Shown here one piece after another: positions 43,021 to 53,448 of a stretch of DNA of 64,000 nt. Numbering within the stretch: the first letter of the stretch is position 1; each line of letters begins with the position of its first letter. Both the position numbers and the translations under genes were made by a program. Below the pieces are notes generated by a model. That model made no database searches, had not been told where the DNA came from, and worked only from the letters and a program-made list of their open reading frames with translations. This DNA is from Meiothermus sp. (lineage in GTDB: Bacteria; Deinococcota; Deinococci; Deinococcales; Thermaceae): the NCBI RefSeq assembly GCF_026004055.1, contig NZ_BPIJ01000001.1, positions 124,001 to 188,000 of the forward strand, given 5' to 3'.

Positions 43021-43989
43021 TTAGAGCAGCTCGAGCTTAGGCCAGCCCACCAGCAAATCCTGTTCGGTAAGGGATTCACCCTCGGCCTCGGGCGTCCAGG
43101 CGATGTAGGCGGCGAGGGTATTGGTGGGGCTCGAGGTAGCCAAGGCCATCAGGGCTTGCCGGGCCCCCTCGCGGCGCAGGGGGGTAGGTACCGGGGGCAG
43201 GCTACCGCTTACGGCCAGCAGCAGCGTTACCAATAGATACCGTCCGTCGGGCTCGGCTTTGGGCTGGTATCCGGCTTGCACCACTTCCTTGCCTTCGAAG
43301 TGCCGGTAGGTTTCTACAAACTCCGAGCGGGTCTCGGTCATCCAGGCGTCGAACTGCCCCTCGGCTTTTTGCAGACTGCCCGTCCAGACGTCATACATGC
43401 CAAAACGCCAGCCGGCCTGTTCGCGCAATAGCAACACGGCGGCGTTATCTATGAGGTCGGCTAGGCCCCGGGCGCTTTCGGTGTCGGCGGTTTGGGCCAG
43501 GTGGCGTAGGTTAGCTTGCAGCTCGGGAGAAAAAAGGGTGGCCAGCCGGAGCCGGGCAACGGTGCTCTCGGGTTCGTTGCCCACACTGCTCCCGGCCCGC
43601 TGCAAGCCCCGAATCATGGAAAAGCTCAACAGTACAATTCCCCCGATAAATACCAGGGCGATGAGGTCAAACCCGTAGCCCGAACCCGGGCTGATGAAGA
43701 TGGGGGGGCGGGTGCTGGGGTAGCTGGGGGCGTTGGGGGGGTAGTAATCGCGGGGGTAGGTGGGGTAGGTAGGATAGCTCCGGGGGGTTGGGAGGGGTAG
43801 GGAAGGAGCGGGTGAGGGATTGACCCGTGGAACTGAAGGGGCGGGTCTGGGGCTGGAAAAGCCGCCCCGACCCCCCACGCCGCCGCCGCTGCGCTGAGCC
43901 AAGGCGGAATTCCATCCAGGCCAGGGGCTATCCTCAGGAGCGGCTACCAAAGCCCCCAGCAGGAGGATATAAACCCAGGCCCATTTCAT
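43021..43989 (-). CDS. DUF1517-type membrane-anchored protein
   Basis: The 322-residue protein has an N-terminal hydrophobic segment (VYILLLGALVAAPE) acting as signal or anchor. A Gly/Ser/Pro/Tyr-rich linker (~30-90) follows, then a membrane helix FDLIALVFIGGIVLLSFSMI and a soluble C-terminal domain with VARLRLATLFSPELQANLRHLA. This fits DUF1517, found in cyanobacteria, plants and Thermus; function unproven. TATGCT stands 7 nt before ATG 43989, so this start was preferred to 44001. Confidence 0.78.
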   Translation of the reverse strand: MKWAWVYILLLGALVAAPEDSPWPGWNSALAQRSGGGVGGRGGFSSPRPAPSVPRVNPSPAPSLPLPTPRSYPTYPTYPRDYYPPNAPSYPSTRPPIFISPGSGYGFDLIALVFIGGIVLLSFSMIRGLQRAGSSVGNEPESTVARLRLATLFSPELQANLRHLAQTADTESARGLADLIDNAAVLLLREQAGWRFGMYDVWTGSLQKAEGQFDAWMTETRSEFVETYRHFEGKEVVQAGYQPKAEPDGRYLLVTLLLAVSGSLPPVPTPLRREGARQALMALATSSPTNTLAAYIAWTPEAEGESLTEQDLLVGWPKLELL

Positions 43990-44124
43990 CTTTATCAGCA
44001 TACGCTATTGCGCTCGAGGTTTTTATTGCTATTGATATAATCAGTAAACTTGATAATAATAGACTCAGATTGAGACCACAAAGACCCTATGCCCGCGGGT
44101 ATAAATGAGTGGACAGGAGATAAT

Positions 44125-46578
44125 ATGAGCGACAGAAACGATAAAAATAACACCCACCTCCCCGAGAGGCTCCCGGTCTGTCCGGTGCGCGGCTCGGTGA
44201 TTTACCCCAGCATGGTGATGCCCATAGATGCGGGGCGTCCTATTTCCATTAAGGCGATCGAGGCGGCTTTAGCCCAAGAGCGGGTCATTTTGATTGTGAG
44301 CCAGCGTGATAAGGAGGTGGAAGCGCCCGGCCCAAACGACCTGTATGAGGTGGGCACGGCCTGCAACATTCTGCGGATGCGCAAGAACGCCGACGGTTCG
44401 GTGCAGATGTTGGTGCAGGCCTTTGCTCGAGTCCGGGTGCAGCAGTACTACCAGGCCCAGGGTTATCTGGAAGCCAGAGTAGAACCGCTAACGGAAGTGG
44501 AAGGCAATGCTACCGAGGCCACTGCGCTTTTCCGTGAGGTCAAGGAGCGCTTTGAAAACCTCTTGCGGGAGGGCAAATACCTCTCGCCCGAGGTGGCCCA
44601 GTTCATCCTGAACCTCGAGGATGCTTCGCAACTAGCCGACTACATCGCCTATCACCTCGATTTCAAGTTAGAGGACAAACAGCAGATTCTGGCGACTCCC
44701 TCGGTGGTGGATCGGCTCAAGCGCATTGCCATTTTGCTCGACGCCGAGCTGGATTTGCTGGAAACCCAGCGCCGCATTCAGCAGCAGGTGAAGGAAGAAA
44801 TTGACAAAAACCAGCGGGAGTTTTATCTGCGGGAGCAGATGAAGGCCATCCAACGGGAGCTGCACGGTGAAGAAGGTGAGCTGGAAGTCGAGGAGTTCCG
44901 CAAAAAGATTGCGGCCCTCAAGCTGCCACCCAACGTATTGTCCGAGGTAGAGCGCGAGCTCTCTCGCTTTGCCCGCATGCACCCCGACTCGGCCGAAGCC
45001 AGTGTGGTGCGTACCTACCTCGACTGGATTATCAACCTCCCCTGGAATACCCGCACAGAGGATCAAATTGACCTCAAGGAGGCCAAAAAAATCCTGGACG
45101 AAGACCACTACGGCCTGGAAAAGGTCAAGGATCGTGTGCTGGAGTACCTGGCGGTGCGCAAACTGAAACTCGAGCGCCAACAAAAAGGAGAAATTCCGCC
45201 CGAAGAAGTCTCCAAAGGACCCATCCTGCTTTTTGTGGGACCGCCAGGTGTAGGCAAGACCTCCATTGCCATGTCCATCGCCAAAAGCCTGGGTCGCAAA
45301 TACCACCGCATCTCGCTGGGGGGTGTGCGGGACGAGTCCGACATTCGCGGACACCGTCGTACTTACATTGGGGCCATGCCGGGCCGCATCATCCAGGGAA
45401 TGCGCCAGGTCGGTAGTAAGAACCCGGTCATCCTGCTGGATGAAGTTGATAAGCTGGGGGTTTCCTACCAGGGCGACCCGGCGGCTGCGTTGCTAGAACT
45501 CCTCGACCCCGCACAGAACAAGGAGTTCACCGACCACTACCTGGGGGTACCCTTCGATATGAGCGAGGTGCTCTTTATTTGCACGGCCAACTTCCCCGAG
45601 AACATCCCCGGGCCGCTTTTCGACCGCATGGAGTTGATCGAGTTTACCAGCTACATCGAGCAGGAAAAGCTCGAGATTGCCAAGCGCTACCTGCTGCCTC
45701 GCCAGCTTGCCGAGAACGGGCTCAAGGAAAACCAGGTGCACATCACCGAGGCTGCCCTGATGCACCTGATCACCCACTACACCCGCGAGGCGGGGGTGCG
45801 GAACCTCGAGCGCGAGATTGGGGCGCTTTTGCGCAAGTCGGCTCGAGTCATTCTGGAAAGCGGCAAAAAACGGGTTCGCATTACCGATGCCGATTTGGAA
45901 AAATACCTAGGCCCGGCCCGCTTCCAACCCGAGGCTGAGGCTCGAACCCCGCAGGTAGGGGTGGCCACCGGGATGTTCTACACCCCGGTAGGGGGCGACA
46001 TCATGTTCATTGAGGTCTCGGTCATGCCGGGCAAGGGCAACCTGATCCTGACCGGCCAGCTTGGCGATGTGATGAAGGAGTCGGCGCGGGCGGCGCTTTC
46101 CTACGCCAAGAAAAACGCCACCCGCTTTGGCATACCGCTCGAGAAGTTCGATAACTCGGATGTGCACATCCATGTGCCGGCGGGTGCGGTGCCCAAGGAA
46201 GGCCCCTCGGCAGGAACCGCCATTACCTCGGCGCTGGTCTCGGCCCTGGCCGAAATACCGGTGCGCAACGAGGTGGCCATGACCGGGGAAATTACCCTCA
46301 CCGGCCGGGTGCTGCCCATTGGAGGGGTGAAGGAAAAGGTGCTGGGGGCTCGCCGGGCGGGTATCCGCGAGGTGATTTTGCCCAAGCCCAACCAAGCCGA
46401 CTTGCAGGATATACCGGCCTACTTACGGCAGAACCTGGTCTTTCACTTTGCCGAAAACCTAGACCAGGTGCTGGACTGGGCGCTGGTAGGGGGGTTGAGG
46501 GCGCTCGAGCAAAAAACGCTTACTTCTGTGCCCAAAAAATCCCGTAGAAGCAAAGCGCAACCGGTGGCCAGAGCCTAG
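44125..46578 (+). CDS. lon: ATP-dependent protease Lon
   Basis: The 817-residue AAA+ serine protease degrades misfolded and regulatory proteins in the cytosol. The LON substrate-binding domain is ~15-205, a coiled region ~215-290, the AAA+ module has Walker [10 protein letters not shown] and Walker [11 protein letters not shown], and the protease domain has Ser in [10 protein letters not shown] and Lys in [13 protein letters not shown] 44125 follows AGGAG by 5 nt; the earlier ATG 44089 is not supported. A family A element begins ~30 bp after the stop. Confidence 0.98.
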   Translation: MSDRNDKNNTHLPERLPVCPVRGSVIYPSMVMPIDAGRPISIKAIEAALAQERVILIVSQRDKEVEAPGPNDLYEVGTACNILRMRKNADGSVQMLVQAFARVRVQQYYQAQGYLEARVEPLTEVEGNATEATALFREVKERFENLLREGKYLSPEVAQFILNLEDASQLADYIAYHLDFKLEDKQQILATPSVVDRLKRIAILLDAELDLLETQRRIQQQVKEEIDKNQREFYLREQMKAIQRELHGEEGELEVEEFRKKIAALKLPPNVLSEVERELSRFARMHPDSAEASVVRTYLDWIINLPWNTRTEDQIDLKEAKKILDEDHYGLEKVKDRVLEYLAVRKLKLERQQKGEIPPEEVSKGPILLFVGPPGVGKTSIAMSIAKSLGRKYHRISLGGVRDESDIRGHRRTYIGAMPGRIIQGMRQVGSKNPVILLDEVDKLGVSYQGDPAAALLELLDPAQNKEFTDHYLGVPFDMSEVLFICTANFPENIPGPLFDRMELIEFTSYIEQEKLEIAKRYLLPRQLAENGLKENQVHITEAALMHLITHYTREAGVRNLEREIGALLRKSARVILESGKKRVRITDADLEKYLGPARFQPEAEARTPQVGVATGMFYTPVGGDIMFIEVSVMPGKGNLILTGQLGDVMKESARAALSYAKKNATRFGIPLEKFDNSDVHIHVPAGAVPKEGPSAGTAITSALVSALAEIPVRNEVAMTGEITLTGRVLPIGGVKEKVLGARRAGIREVILPKPNQADLQDIPAYLRQNLVFHFAENLDQVLDWALVGGLRALEQKTLTSVPKKSRRSKAQPVARA

Positions 46579-46606
46579 CCGGGCTAGACTTCCACCAGAG
46601 CGAGCT

Positions 46607-47004
46607 TACAGCGCTCTTTACAGACGTGGCCGCCCACGAAAACGAGAAGGGACAAGCAGACGTGCCTCACCTCGGTGAGGCACGCTTGTCTGCGTTGCGT
46701 CTGGGCCAGGTTAGCCACGTTGTGGCTATGGCATAAGCCATTCCCTGGCAGACGCATGTTACGCACTGGGGCGTGGGCCACGGGTGCTTGGGTTTCGAGT
46801 TTCCCGGCGGCTACTGTTCTGTCCAGGACAAAGGATTCTTATACCAGATTCGGTTAGTTCGTCACCGAATGGTGACGAACTAACCCGACCGAAGGGAGTG
46901 CTCTAGGATTCAAAAAGATAGCCTCTGGGTTTTTGGTTTTGAAGAGTATCCTTTTGAATCCGGTATTAGTCCCCGATGGCTCAATATTTGTGAAGAGCGC
47001 TCTA
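46607..47004 (+). mobile_element. Family A TIR element, copy 2, interrupted by a nested element
   Basis: Both terminal repeats are present: AGCGCTCTTTACA at the left with one change and TGTGAAGAGCGCT at the right. TA lies at each end. After removing 127 bp (nested element plus duplicated TTA) the length is 271 bp, the same as copy 1. Lies between lon and mscL. Confidence 0.82.
46842..46965. mobile_element. Nested 124-bp miniature element (family D)
   Basis: Comparison with copy 1 of family A shows an exact insertion here: TTA is duplicated at 46839-46841 and 46966-46968. The element ends are TACCAGATTC and GAATCCGGTA (one mismatch as inverted repeats). Inside are a perfect 15-bp stem GGTTAGTTCGTCACC/GGTGACGAACTAACC (46852-46885) and a second stem with GGATTCAAAAAGATA and TATCCTTTTGAATCC. 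Confidence 0.85.
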
Positions 47005-47085
47005 TTGCACTTTGCAGCAAATTAGTCCTATCGGTGGGATTAATTCGTTACTGAAAGATGACGAACCCCCCGAACGGGGTAAAAG

Positions 47086-47115
47086 CCCCTTACAGTTGAC
47101 CTGCACTGTAAGGGG
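47086..47115 (-). terminator. Hairpin after mscL
   Basis: CCCCTTACAG (47086-47095) and CTGTAAGGGG (47106-47115) form a perfect 10-bp stem 45 bp beyond the mscL stop. The following minus-strand sequence is only moderately T-rich. Confidence 0.55.
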
Positions 47116-47159
47116 TACTTACGCTGTAGGGGTGTGAATGTTGGCAAAACGATGACTGC

Positions 47160-47525
47160 TTATTTCTTCAGCGCATCGCGGATTTCCCGCAACAAAACAA
47201 TGTCTTCGGGGGGGGCTGCAGGGGCGGCGGGCTCTTCTTTCTTGGACATCTCCTGCAACTTGTTCATGGGCGTTACAACGAAGAAGTAAAGAGCGAAGGC
47301 CACCATCAAAAAGCTCACCACGGCGTTTAGAAACTTACCGATATTGAGCGCTCCGAGCTTGAGGGCCGAAAAGTCGGGTGCGCCGAAGATCATGCCGATT
47401 AAGGGGGTCAGGATGTCCGCTACCAGTGAGTTGACAATCGCGCCAAAGGCGCCCCCAATAATCACACCTACTGCCAGGTCGAGCACGTTTCCGCGCATGA
47501 TGAATTTTTTGAATCCTTCTAGCAT
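47160..47525 (-). CDS. mscL: Large-conductance mechanosensitive channel MscL
   Basis: The 121-residue pore protein releases solutes on hypo-osmotic shock. The N-terminal FKKFIMRGNVLDLAVGVIIGGAF gives the amphipathic helix and TM1, and LNAVVSFLMVAFALYFFVV is TM2. The Ala/Pro/Glu-rich linker leads to a C-terminal LLREIRDAL helix. AGGAGG lies 8 nt ahead of the ATG. It assembles as a pentamer in the inner membrane. It is apparently monocistronic. Confidence 0.97.
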   Translation of the reverse strand: MLEGFKKFIMRGNVLDLAVGVIIGGAFGAIVNSLVADILTPLIGMIFGAPDFSALKLGALNIGKFLNAVVSFLMVAFALYFFVVTPMNKLQEMSKKEEPAAPAAPPEDIVLLREIRDALKK

Positions 47526-47651
47526 ACAAACCTCCTAAGGTGGCTCTGGATATAGGCCGTCCCCACTTTTCCAGCAGCACTTTCCGGCGGCAATGGATTT
47601 GGTTCTATTGCGACGACCTTTTGCCAATCTAAGTCCTGAGCGGTTCGAACG

Positions 47652-48764
47652 TCAAGGCTCCCTTCCTACCGGGGCATTGCCTTGCAGCGCCGCGTGATAG
47701 ACCTGTTCGTACTGGTTGGTAATGGTTTCAGGGTTGAAGTGCTTCTCGGCATAGTGCCGGGCAGCTTCGCGCAGGTTTGCGAGGTTGGGCGAGGACAAGA
47801 GTTCTATCACAGCTTGAGCAAAAGCCTCGAGGTCGCCGAAAGCCACCAGGCGCCCTACCTCCGGGGTTAGCCATTCGGGAATACCCCCCACCCGGGTCGC
47901 CACCACCGGCACCCCACAGGCCAGGGCCTCGAGGCCTGACTGCCCAAAGCCCTCGTACTCCGAGGCCAGCAAGAACACATCCGCCGCTCCGATGACCGCT
48001 TCGGGGTTCTGGGCTGTAGCCAGGGAGGTTACCGCATCGTCCACCCCCAAGCTATGGGCGATGGAGAGAGCCTCGGCCCGCTCCGGGCCGGAGCCGAGCA
48101 AGACCAGCCGGGACTTGATTTTTTGGCGAACTTTGGCGAAGACGTGCACAATATCGCCCACCCGCTTGACCGCGCGAAAGTTGGAGGCGTGCACAAGCAA
48201 AAACTCGTCTGGGGCAGCGTAAAAGCGCTTGGCCTGGGGGTTGGGGCGGAAACGCGCGGTATCCACGGCGTTGTAGATTACCCGTGGATGCACCCCAAAG
48301 GTACGCTGGGCTTGCTGGGCCAGGTTTTGCGAGACCGCCGTCACAGCAGCGGCTTTCTGTAAGGCCTTGGCGGTGAGGGTCTGGTAGGCCGGGTCTATGC
48401 CCAGGAGGGTTACGTCGGTGCCGTGCAGGGTGTGCACCAGTGGAATATGGCCTTCGGTAGCTAGCTCGGCGGCCACGGCGTGGGGGATGGCGTAGTGGGT
48501 GTGGATAAGCTCGAGCCCATGCTCCCTAATGGCTCGCTCGAGGGCCCCCGCCAGGGCCAGGGTGTAGAGTGGAGCCGGAAAAACCGGGTAGTGGGGTACC
48601 TCCACCGGAATAAACTGCACCGGGCTGCCCTCGGGTAAGCGCATGGGAAGCTCGGTGGCAAACAAGAACACCCGGTGCCCCCGGTGGGCCAGCCGGTCGG
48701 CCAGCTCCGAGGCCACGATACCGCTTCCCCCCAGGCCCGGATAACACACCATTCCGATCCGCAT
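47652..48764 (-). CDS. bshA: N-acetyl-alpha-D-glucosaminyl L-malate synthase (bacillithiol pathway)
   Basis: This 370-residue GT4 glycosyltransferase has the BshA-type N-terminus MRIGMVCYPGLGGSGIVASELA. It continues with HTHYAIPHAVAA, VHTLHGTDVTLLG, ASNFRAVKRV and the C-terminal EYEGFGQSGLEALACGVPVVAT nucleotide-sugar block. BshA joins GlcNAc from UDP-GlcNAc to malate, the first step of bacillithiol synthesis, which is known in Bacillota and Deinococcota. TAGGCT lies 6 nt before the ATG (leaderless). Other bsh genes are not in the window. Confidence 0.9.
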   Translation of the reverse strand: MRIGMVCYPGLGGSGIVASELADRLAHRGHRVFLFATELPMRLPEGSPVQFIPVEVPHYPVFPAPLYTLALAGALERAIREHGLELIHTHYAIPHAVAAELATEGHIPLVHTLHGTDVTLLGIDPAYQTLTAKALQKAAAVTAVSQNLAQQAQRTFGVHPRVIYNAVDTARFRPNPQAKRFYAAPDEFLLVHASNFRAVKRVGDIVHVFAKVRQKIKSRLVLLGSGPERAEALSIAHSLGVDDAVTSLATAQNPEAVIGAADVFLLASEYEGFGQSGLEALACGVPVVATRVGGIPEWLTPEVGRLVAFGDLEAFAQAVIELLSSPNLANLREAARHYAEKHFNPETITNQYEQVYHAALQGNAPVGREP

Positions 48765-48835
48765 GGCCTTAGCCTACGCAACCGTGCTGCGCTTTATTGG
48801 TGCTGGGTGCACGGTTGGGGAAAGGAGGCGCATTT

Positions 48836-49103
48836 TAGAGCGCTCTTCACAAATATCAAGCCATCGGGAACGAAGCTTTTGTCCTGGACAGAACAGTAGC
48901 CGCCGGGAAACTCGAAACCCAAGCACCCGTGGCCCACGCCCCAGTGCGTAACATGCGTCTGCCAGGGAATGGCTTATGCCATAGCCACAACGTGGCTAAC
49001 CTGGCCCAGACGCAACGCAGACAAGCGTGCCTCACCGAGGTGAGGCACGTCTGCTTGTCCCTTCTCGTTTTCGTGGGCGGCCACGTCTGTGAAGAGCGCT
49101 GTA
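48836..49103 (-). mobile_element. Family A TIR element, copy 3 (inverted)
   Basis: AGCGCTCTTCACA near 48839 and TGTGAAGAGCGCT near 49089 are the terminal repeats, with flanking TA. It is 268 bp, reverse complement to copy 1 with few differences. It sits between bshA and the MFS transporter gene. The 178 bases that follow hold only the transporter's upstream region. Confidence 0.82.
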
Positions 49104-49281
49104 AGGAGGCTTTGGCCCTTAGGCTATACGCGCCGCGGCCTAAATTGCTGCTCGCAGCCGAGTTTTGGGTAGGTGGTATTGGTGGGAACCCGTGTTTTGC
49201 TACAACAAGTCAGGGCTTGGAATGTGCTCGAGGGCCGACCCGCAGCCAACAACATCTGCAAGCACAGTAGACTGGGAGGTC

Positions 49282-50439
49282 ATGAAGAAGCTGCCTCGTG
49301 AAGTCTATATTCTGGGCGCGGTTAGCTTATTTACGGACATCGCCTCGGAGATGGTTTATCCGCTCTTGCCGCTGTTTCTGACCGGTGTATTGGGAGCTTC
49401 TACACTGGTTGTGGGCTTGATCGAAGGTATAGCAGAAGCCACCGCCAGTCTGTTCAAGGTGCTGGGGGGGCGTATTTCCGACCGGATCGCGGCCCGCAAA
49501 CCACTGATACTGCTGGGTTATGGCTTTCCGGCCTTGCTGAGGCCGGTGCTGGCTCTGGCGGTAGCCCCCTGGCAGGTGCTGACTTTTCGCTTTCTGGATC
49601 GGGTAGGCAAAGGGCTTCGCACCGCACCCAGGGACGCGCTAATTGCAGAGGTTGCCAGTCAGGACACCTACGGACGGGCCTACGGGCTTCACCGGGCCAT
49701 GGATAGCCTGGGGGCTACGCTGGGGCCCTTTCTGGCCTTTTTGCTTTTGCCTGTGCTGGGCTTTCGGGGAGTGTTCTGGGTCTCGGCGATTCCGGCCATG
49801 CTGGCTACCCTGATCGTCCTCTTCCTTTTGCGAGAAAAACCCGGTCTGGCCAGACCCCTGCCCCCCCTTCGCTTATCGGCGTTTTCGAGTCAGTACCGCT
49901 GGTTCTTGCTGGTAACAGGGGTTGCTACGCTCGGACTGTCTTCCAATGCTTTTCTTATCCTTCGCCTGAATGACCTGGGGCTGGCAGCTGCCCAGGCCAC
50001 CCTGGTCTACACCGCTTACAACCTGCTTTATGCTTTGTTGTCCTATCCATTGGGGTCTTTGGCAGACCGGCTCGGTGCAAGGCGTATGGTGTTGCTGGGG
50101 TTTGGTACCTATGCTTTTGTGTACCTGGGTTTCGGACATAGCTCTGCTGCTTGGCACGGCATCGTTTTGTTTATGCTGTATGCCCTCTACAGCGCAGCCT
50201 TTGAGGGTAGCAGCCGGGCCTATCTGGCACAAATTATTCCCGCAACCGAAAAGGCCAGCGCCATTGGGCTCTACCACACCCTGGTGGGTTTGCTCTTGTT
50301 CCCAGCCAGCGCCATTTTTGGTTTCATATGGCAACACTTTGGTTCCAGTACGGCTTTTTTTACCGGTGCGGCCCTGGCCTTCGCGGCGCTGGTTTTATTC
50401 TGGCTTGACCCCACATCCAAGTCTGGCTATACTTCTTAG
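49282..50439 (+). CDS. Major facilitator superfamily transporter
   Basis: The 385-residue protein has ~12 membrane helices. [18 protein letters not shown] and [24 protein letters not shown] (motif A-like loop) lie in the first half, then [17 protein letters not shown]. The second half starts with [17 protein letters not shown]. The [12 protein letters not shown] segment is common in a drug/metabolite exporter-like subgroup. The substrate is unknown. GGGAGG lies 4 nt ahead of ATG 49282; upstream in-frame sequence is not coding. Located 71 bp ahead of rpsO. Confidence 0.9.
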   Translation: MKKLPREVYILGAVSLFTDIASEMVYPLLPLFLTGVLGASTLVVGLIEGIAEATASLFKVLGGRISDRIAARKPLILLGYGFPALLRPVLALAVAPWQVLTFRFLDRVGKGLRTAPRDALIAEVASQDTYGRAYGLHRAMDSLGATLGPFLAFLLLPVLGFRGVFWVSAIPAMLATLIVLFLLREKPGLARPLPPLRLSAFSSQYRWFLLVTGVATLGLSSNAFLILRLNDLGLAAAQATLVYTAYNLLYALLSYPLGSLADRLGARRMVLLGFGTYAFVYLGFGHSSAAWHGIVLFMLYALYSAAFEGSSRAYLAQIIPATEKASAIGLYHTLVGLLLFPASAIFGFIWQHFGSSTAFFTGAALAFAALVLFWLDPTSKSGYTS

Positions 50440-50510
50440 TTGGCTCGCGTTTGGAGCCAAGAGGAAGCCCCGGTCAATCAGGCTGCGGCTCACCCGACGA
50501 GGAGAAAAAA

Positions 50511-50780
50511 ATGCCTTTTACAAAAGAAGAAAAAGCCAGCGTTATTGAAAAGCATGCCCACAAGCCCGGTGATACCGGCTCCACCGAAGTACAGGTGGCC
50601 CTGCTTACCGAGCGCATCAACCGCCTTTCGGCCCACCTCAATGCCAACAAAAAAGACATGGCGGCCAAACGAGGTCTTTTGACCATGGTAGGGCAACGCA
50701 AGCGCTTGTTGAACTACCTGGAAAACCAGGACAAGGCCCGCTACAAGGCCCTGATTGAAAAACTGGGACTGCGCAAATAA
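50511..50780 (+). CDS. rpsO: 30S ribosomal protein S15
   Basis: The 89-residue protein is of standard S15 length: [34 protein letters not shown], then [16 protein letters not shown] and [10 protein letters not shown]. It binds 16S rRNA helices 20-22 and helps form intersubunit bridges. GAGGAG lies 9 nt ahead of the ATG. A terminator follows at once; pnp comes next, preserving the classic rpsO-pnp order. Confidence 0.99.
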   Translation: MPFTKEEKASVIEKHAHKPGDTGSTEVQVALLTERINRLSAHLNANKKDMAAKRGLLTMVGQRKRLLNYLENQDKARYKALIEKLGLRK

Positions 50781-50784
50781 AAAA

Positions 50785-50814
50785 CGTGTCCGGGGGCAAC
50801 CCCGGACGTTGTTT
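50785..50814 (+). terminator. Terminator after rpsO
   Basis: GTCCGGGG (50788-50795) and CCCCGGAC (50800-50807) with a GCAA loop, then GTTGTTT. It separates rpsO from pnp; some read-through would still give a joint transcript. Confidence 0.85.
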
Positions 50815-51069
50815 ATCATGTACAATACGCTTGACACGGTAGGCGGGGCCTCGAGCGGGCCTCGTTCATGACCGGGCCAGTAGATGGAAAAATGGGTACA
50901 TCGCCCCGAGCCTATCCCCGGGCCACCGCATCTCGCAGATGCACTGTTCCGCACCACCTCTATGCGCGCAAGGTGAGGGTTTTGTGCCGTCCTGGACTGC
51001 CCGTGCGGAGGATTTTCAATTTTGCCCCAAAGCGTACCCAGCGCTATAACTGGGCCATCAGGAGTTACT

Positions 51070-53214
51070 ATGAGCGAGGAAAACCCGATACCCCAAGGCA
51101 AGCGCTATAGCGTGGATGTGGGGGGCCGCACCCTGACCATAGAGACCGGTAAGTATGCCAAACACGTGGCCGGCTCGGTCTGGGTGAGCTATGGCGAGAC
51201 GGTGGTAATGGCCACCGCCCAAGCCTCCGATGCCCCCATCCAGGCCGACTTCTTGCCCCTAACGGTGGAGTTTGAAGAGCGACACTATGCGGTTGGGCGC
51301 ATCCCCGGCAGCTTTATGCGGCGCGAGGGTCGGCCCGGCGAGAAGGCCATTCTCTCGGCCCGCCTCACCGACCGCCCCATTCGCCCTCTCTTTCCCAAGG
51401 GCTTCCGCCACGAGGTGCAGGTGCTCTTGACGGTACTTTCTGCCGACCAGGAAAACACCCCCGACATTCTAGGGCCCATTGCCGCCAGCGCGGCCCTCAT
51501 GCTCTCCGACATCCCCTGGGATGGGCCGATTGCCTCGGTGCGGGTGGGTTTGCAGAACGGCCGTTTGGTGTTGAACCCGGTAGCCCAGGAAGACAGCCAG
51601 CTCGACCTAGTAGTAGCGGGTTCCAAGGATGCCATCATCATGGTGGAAGCGGGCGCCCAAGAGGTCTCGGAGGATCTATTGGTGCAGGCCCTCGAGTTTG
51701 CTCATCGGGCCATGCAACCCATCCTGGAGCTACAAGAGCAGATGCGGGCCGAGTTGGGCAAGGAGAAGTTTGCTTATATACCCCCGGCCAAGCTGGACGC
51801 AGAAACCCAGGCGGCCCTCTACCAACGGGCCCTCGAGAAGGGGCTCTCGAGCGTTTTGCAAACCGCCTCCAAGGGGGAGCGTTCGGCGGCCCTGGAGGCC
51901 TTTGGCGCGGCCTTGCTAGAAGAGTTTGTCCCGCCTGCCGAAGACGGTACGGTGGACACGGAGCGGCGCAAACTGGTGGCCGAGGGCTTCGACGAGGTGG
52001 TCAAGCAGGAGCTGCGCCGCTTGATCTTGCAGGAGAACAAGCGGGCCGACGGGCGCACCCCCCAGCAGGTGCGACCCATCTGGATCGAGAGCAACGTTTT
52101 GCCCAGGCCCCACGGCTCGGCCATTTTCAGTCGGGGTGAGACTCAGGTACTGGGCGTGGTGACGCTGGGTACCGGGCGGGATGCCCAACTAGTAGACGAC
52201 CTCGGCCTCGAGACAGAAGAACCCTTCCTGGTGCACTACAACTTTCCCCCCTACTCCACCGGAGAGGTCAAGCGGCTGCGTGGGGTCAGCCGGCGCGAAG
52301 TGGGGCACGGCAATCTGGCCAAACGCGGCCTGCGGGCGGTGCTACCTCCCAGGGACGAGTTCCCTTATACCATCCGGGTGGTAGGGGATGTGCTCGAGTC
52401 CAATGGGTCTTCCAGTATGGCCACTGTTTGCGCTGGCTGCCTGGCTTTGCTGGATGCCGGGGTTCCGCTCAAGAAGCACGTGGCCGGGGTGGCCATGGGC
52501 CTGGTTAAAGAGGGCGAGCAGGCAGTGGTGCTGACCGATATTCTGGGCCTCGAGGACGCCCTGGGCGACATGGACTTCAAGGTAACCGGAACTCGCGACG
52601 GCGTCACCGCCTTGCAGATGGACATCAAGATCAAGGGCCTGACCCCCGAGATCATGCGGGCGGCGCTCTACCAGGCCCGTGAGGCCCGGCTCCACATCCT
52701 GAGCCTGATGGAAAAAGCCGTCCCCACCCATCGTGCCGAGATGAAACCCCAGGTGCCGCGCATTCTCACCCTGAAAGTGAACCCCGAGAAGATTGGTGGC
52801 ATTATCGGGCCGGGGGGTAAAAACATCCGTGCCCTAGAAGAGCTGGGGGTAGAAATAGACATCGAACAGGACGGCACCATCCGCCTTTATAGCGCCAACG
52901 CGGGGGCTGCCGAGGAGGCCAAAGCCCGCATTTTGGGCCAGACTGCTGAGGCCAAGGTGGGCGAGATCTACGAGGGTACCGTTACCCGCATCACCAACTT
53001 TGGAGCCTTCATCGAGATTCTGCCCGGCAAGGACGGGCTGCTGCACATCAGCCAGCTTGCCCAGGGGCGGGTTGAGAAAGTCGAGGATGTGCTGAAGCTG
53101 GGCGACAAAATCAAGGTCAAGGTCAATAAGATTGACGAGCAGGGCCGGGTGGACTTGATTCGTCCGGAGCTCGAGGGCCTGGTGGCTCCCCGTAAACCTC
53201 CGGTTCGACGGTAG
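51070..53214 (+). CDS. pnp: Polyribonucleotide nucleotidyltransferase
   Basis: The 714-residue phosphorolytic 3'-5' exoribonuclease has two RNase PH domains (~10-215 and ~310-530), a KH domain with [14 protein letters not shown] and a C-terminal S1 domain with [20 protein letters not shown]. It degrades mRNA as a trimer. ATG 51070 follows CAGGAG by 6 nt; the TTG at 51022 is upstream non-coding sequence. With rnj downstream this is an RNA-decay neighbourhood. Confidence 0.98.
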   Translation: MSEENPIPQGKRYSVDVGGRTLTIETGKYAKHVAGSVWVSYGETVVMATAQASDAPIQADFLPLTVEFEERHYAVGRIPGSFMRREGRPGEKAILSARLTDRPIRPLFPKGFRHEVQVLLTVLSADQENTPDILGPIAASAALMLSDIPWDGPIASVRVGLQNGRLVLNPVAQEDSQLDLVVAGSKDAIIMVEAGAQEVSEDLLVQALEFAHRAMQPILELQEQMRAELGKEKFAYIPPAKLDAETQAALYQRALEKGLSSVLQTASKGERSAALEAFGAALLEEFVPPAEDGTVDTERRKLVAEGFDEVVKQELRRLILQENKRADGRTPQQVRPIWIESNVLPRPHGSAIFSRGETQVLGVVTLGTGRDAQLVDDLGLETEEPFLVHYNFPPYSTGEVKRLRGVSRREVGHGNLAKRGLRAVLPPRDEFPYTIRVVGDVLESNGSSSMATVCAGCLALLDAGVPLKKHVAGVAMGLVKEGEQAVVLTDILGLEDALGDMDFKVTGTRDGVTALQMDIKIKGLTPEIMRAALYQAREARLHILSLMEKAVPTHRAEMKPQVPRILTLKVNPEKIGGIIGPGGKNIRALEELGVEIDIEQDGTIRLYSANAGAAEEAKARILGQTAEAKVGEIYEGTVTRITNFGAFIEILPGKDGLLHISQLAQGRVEKVEDVLKLGDKIKVKVNKIDEQGRVDLIRPELEGLVAPRKPPVRR

Positions 53215-53448
53215 GGCTACCGGTTCAAGGGTGGGGCAGTACCGCGCAGGTATGGCCAAATCAATCTGGGGCATCCTTGCCCTAAGGCCAGGCACAACTA
53301 AAGCGATGAACGCTCTGCGATACACGAAGCTTGCCGTGGTTCTGGCATCCCTATCTTTCTTGACCAGGCCAAAGACTAGATATCCCATTAGGGCTGTCGG
53401 GGCCGGGCTAGTGCCCCACCCACACAGCAATACTTTGTTGGAGCGACC

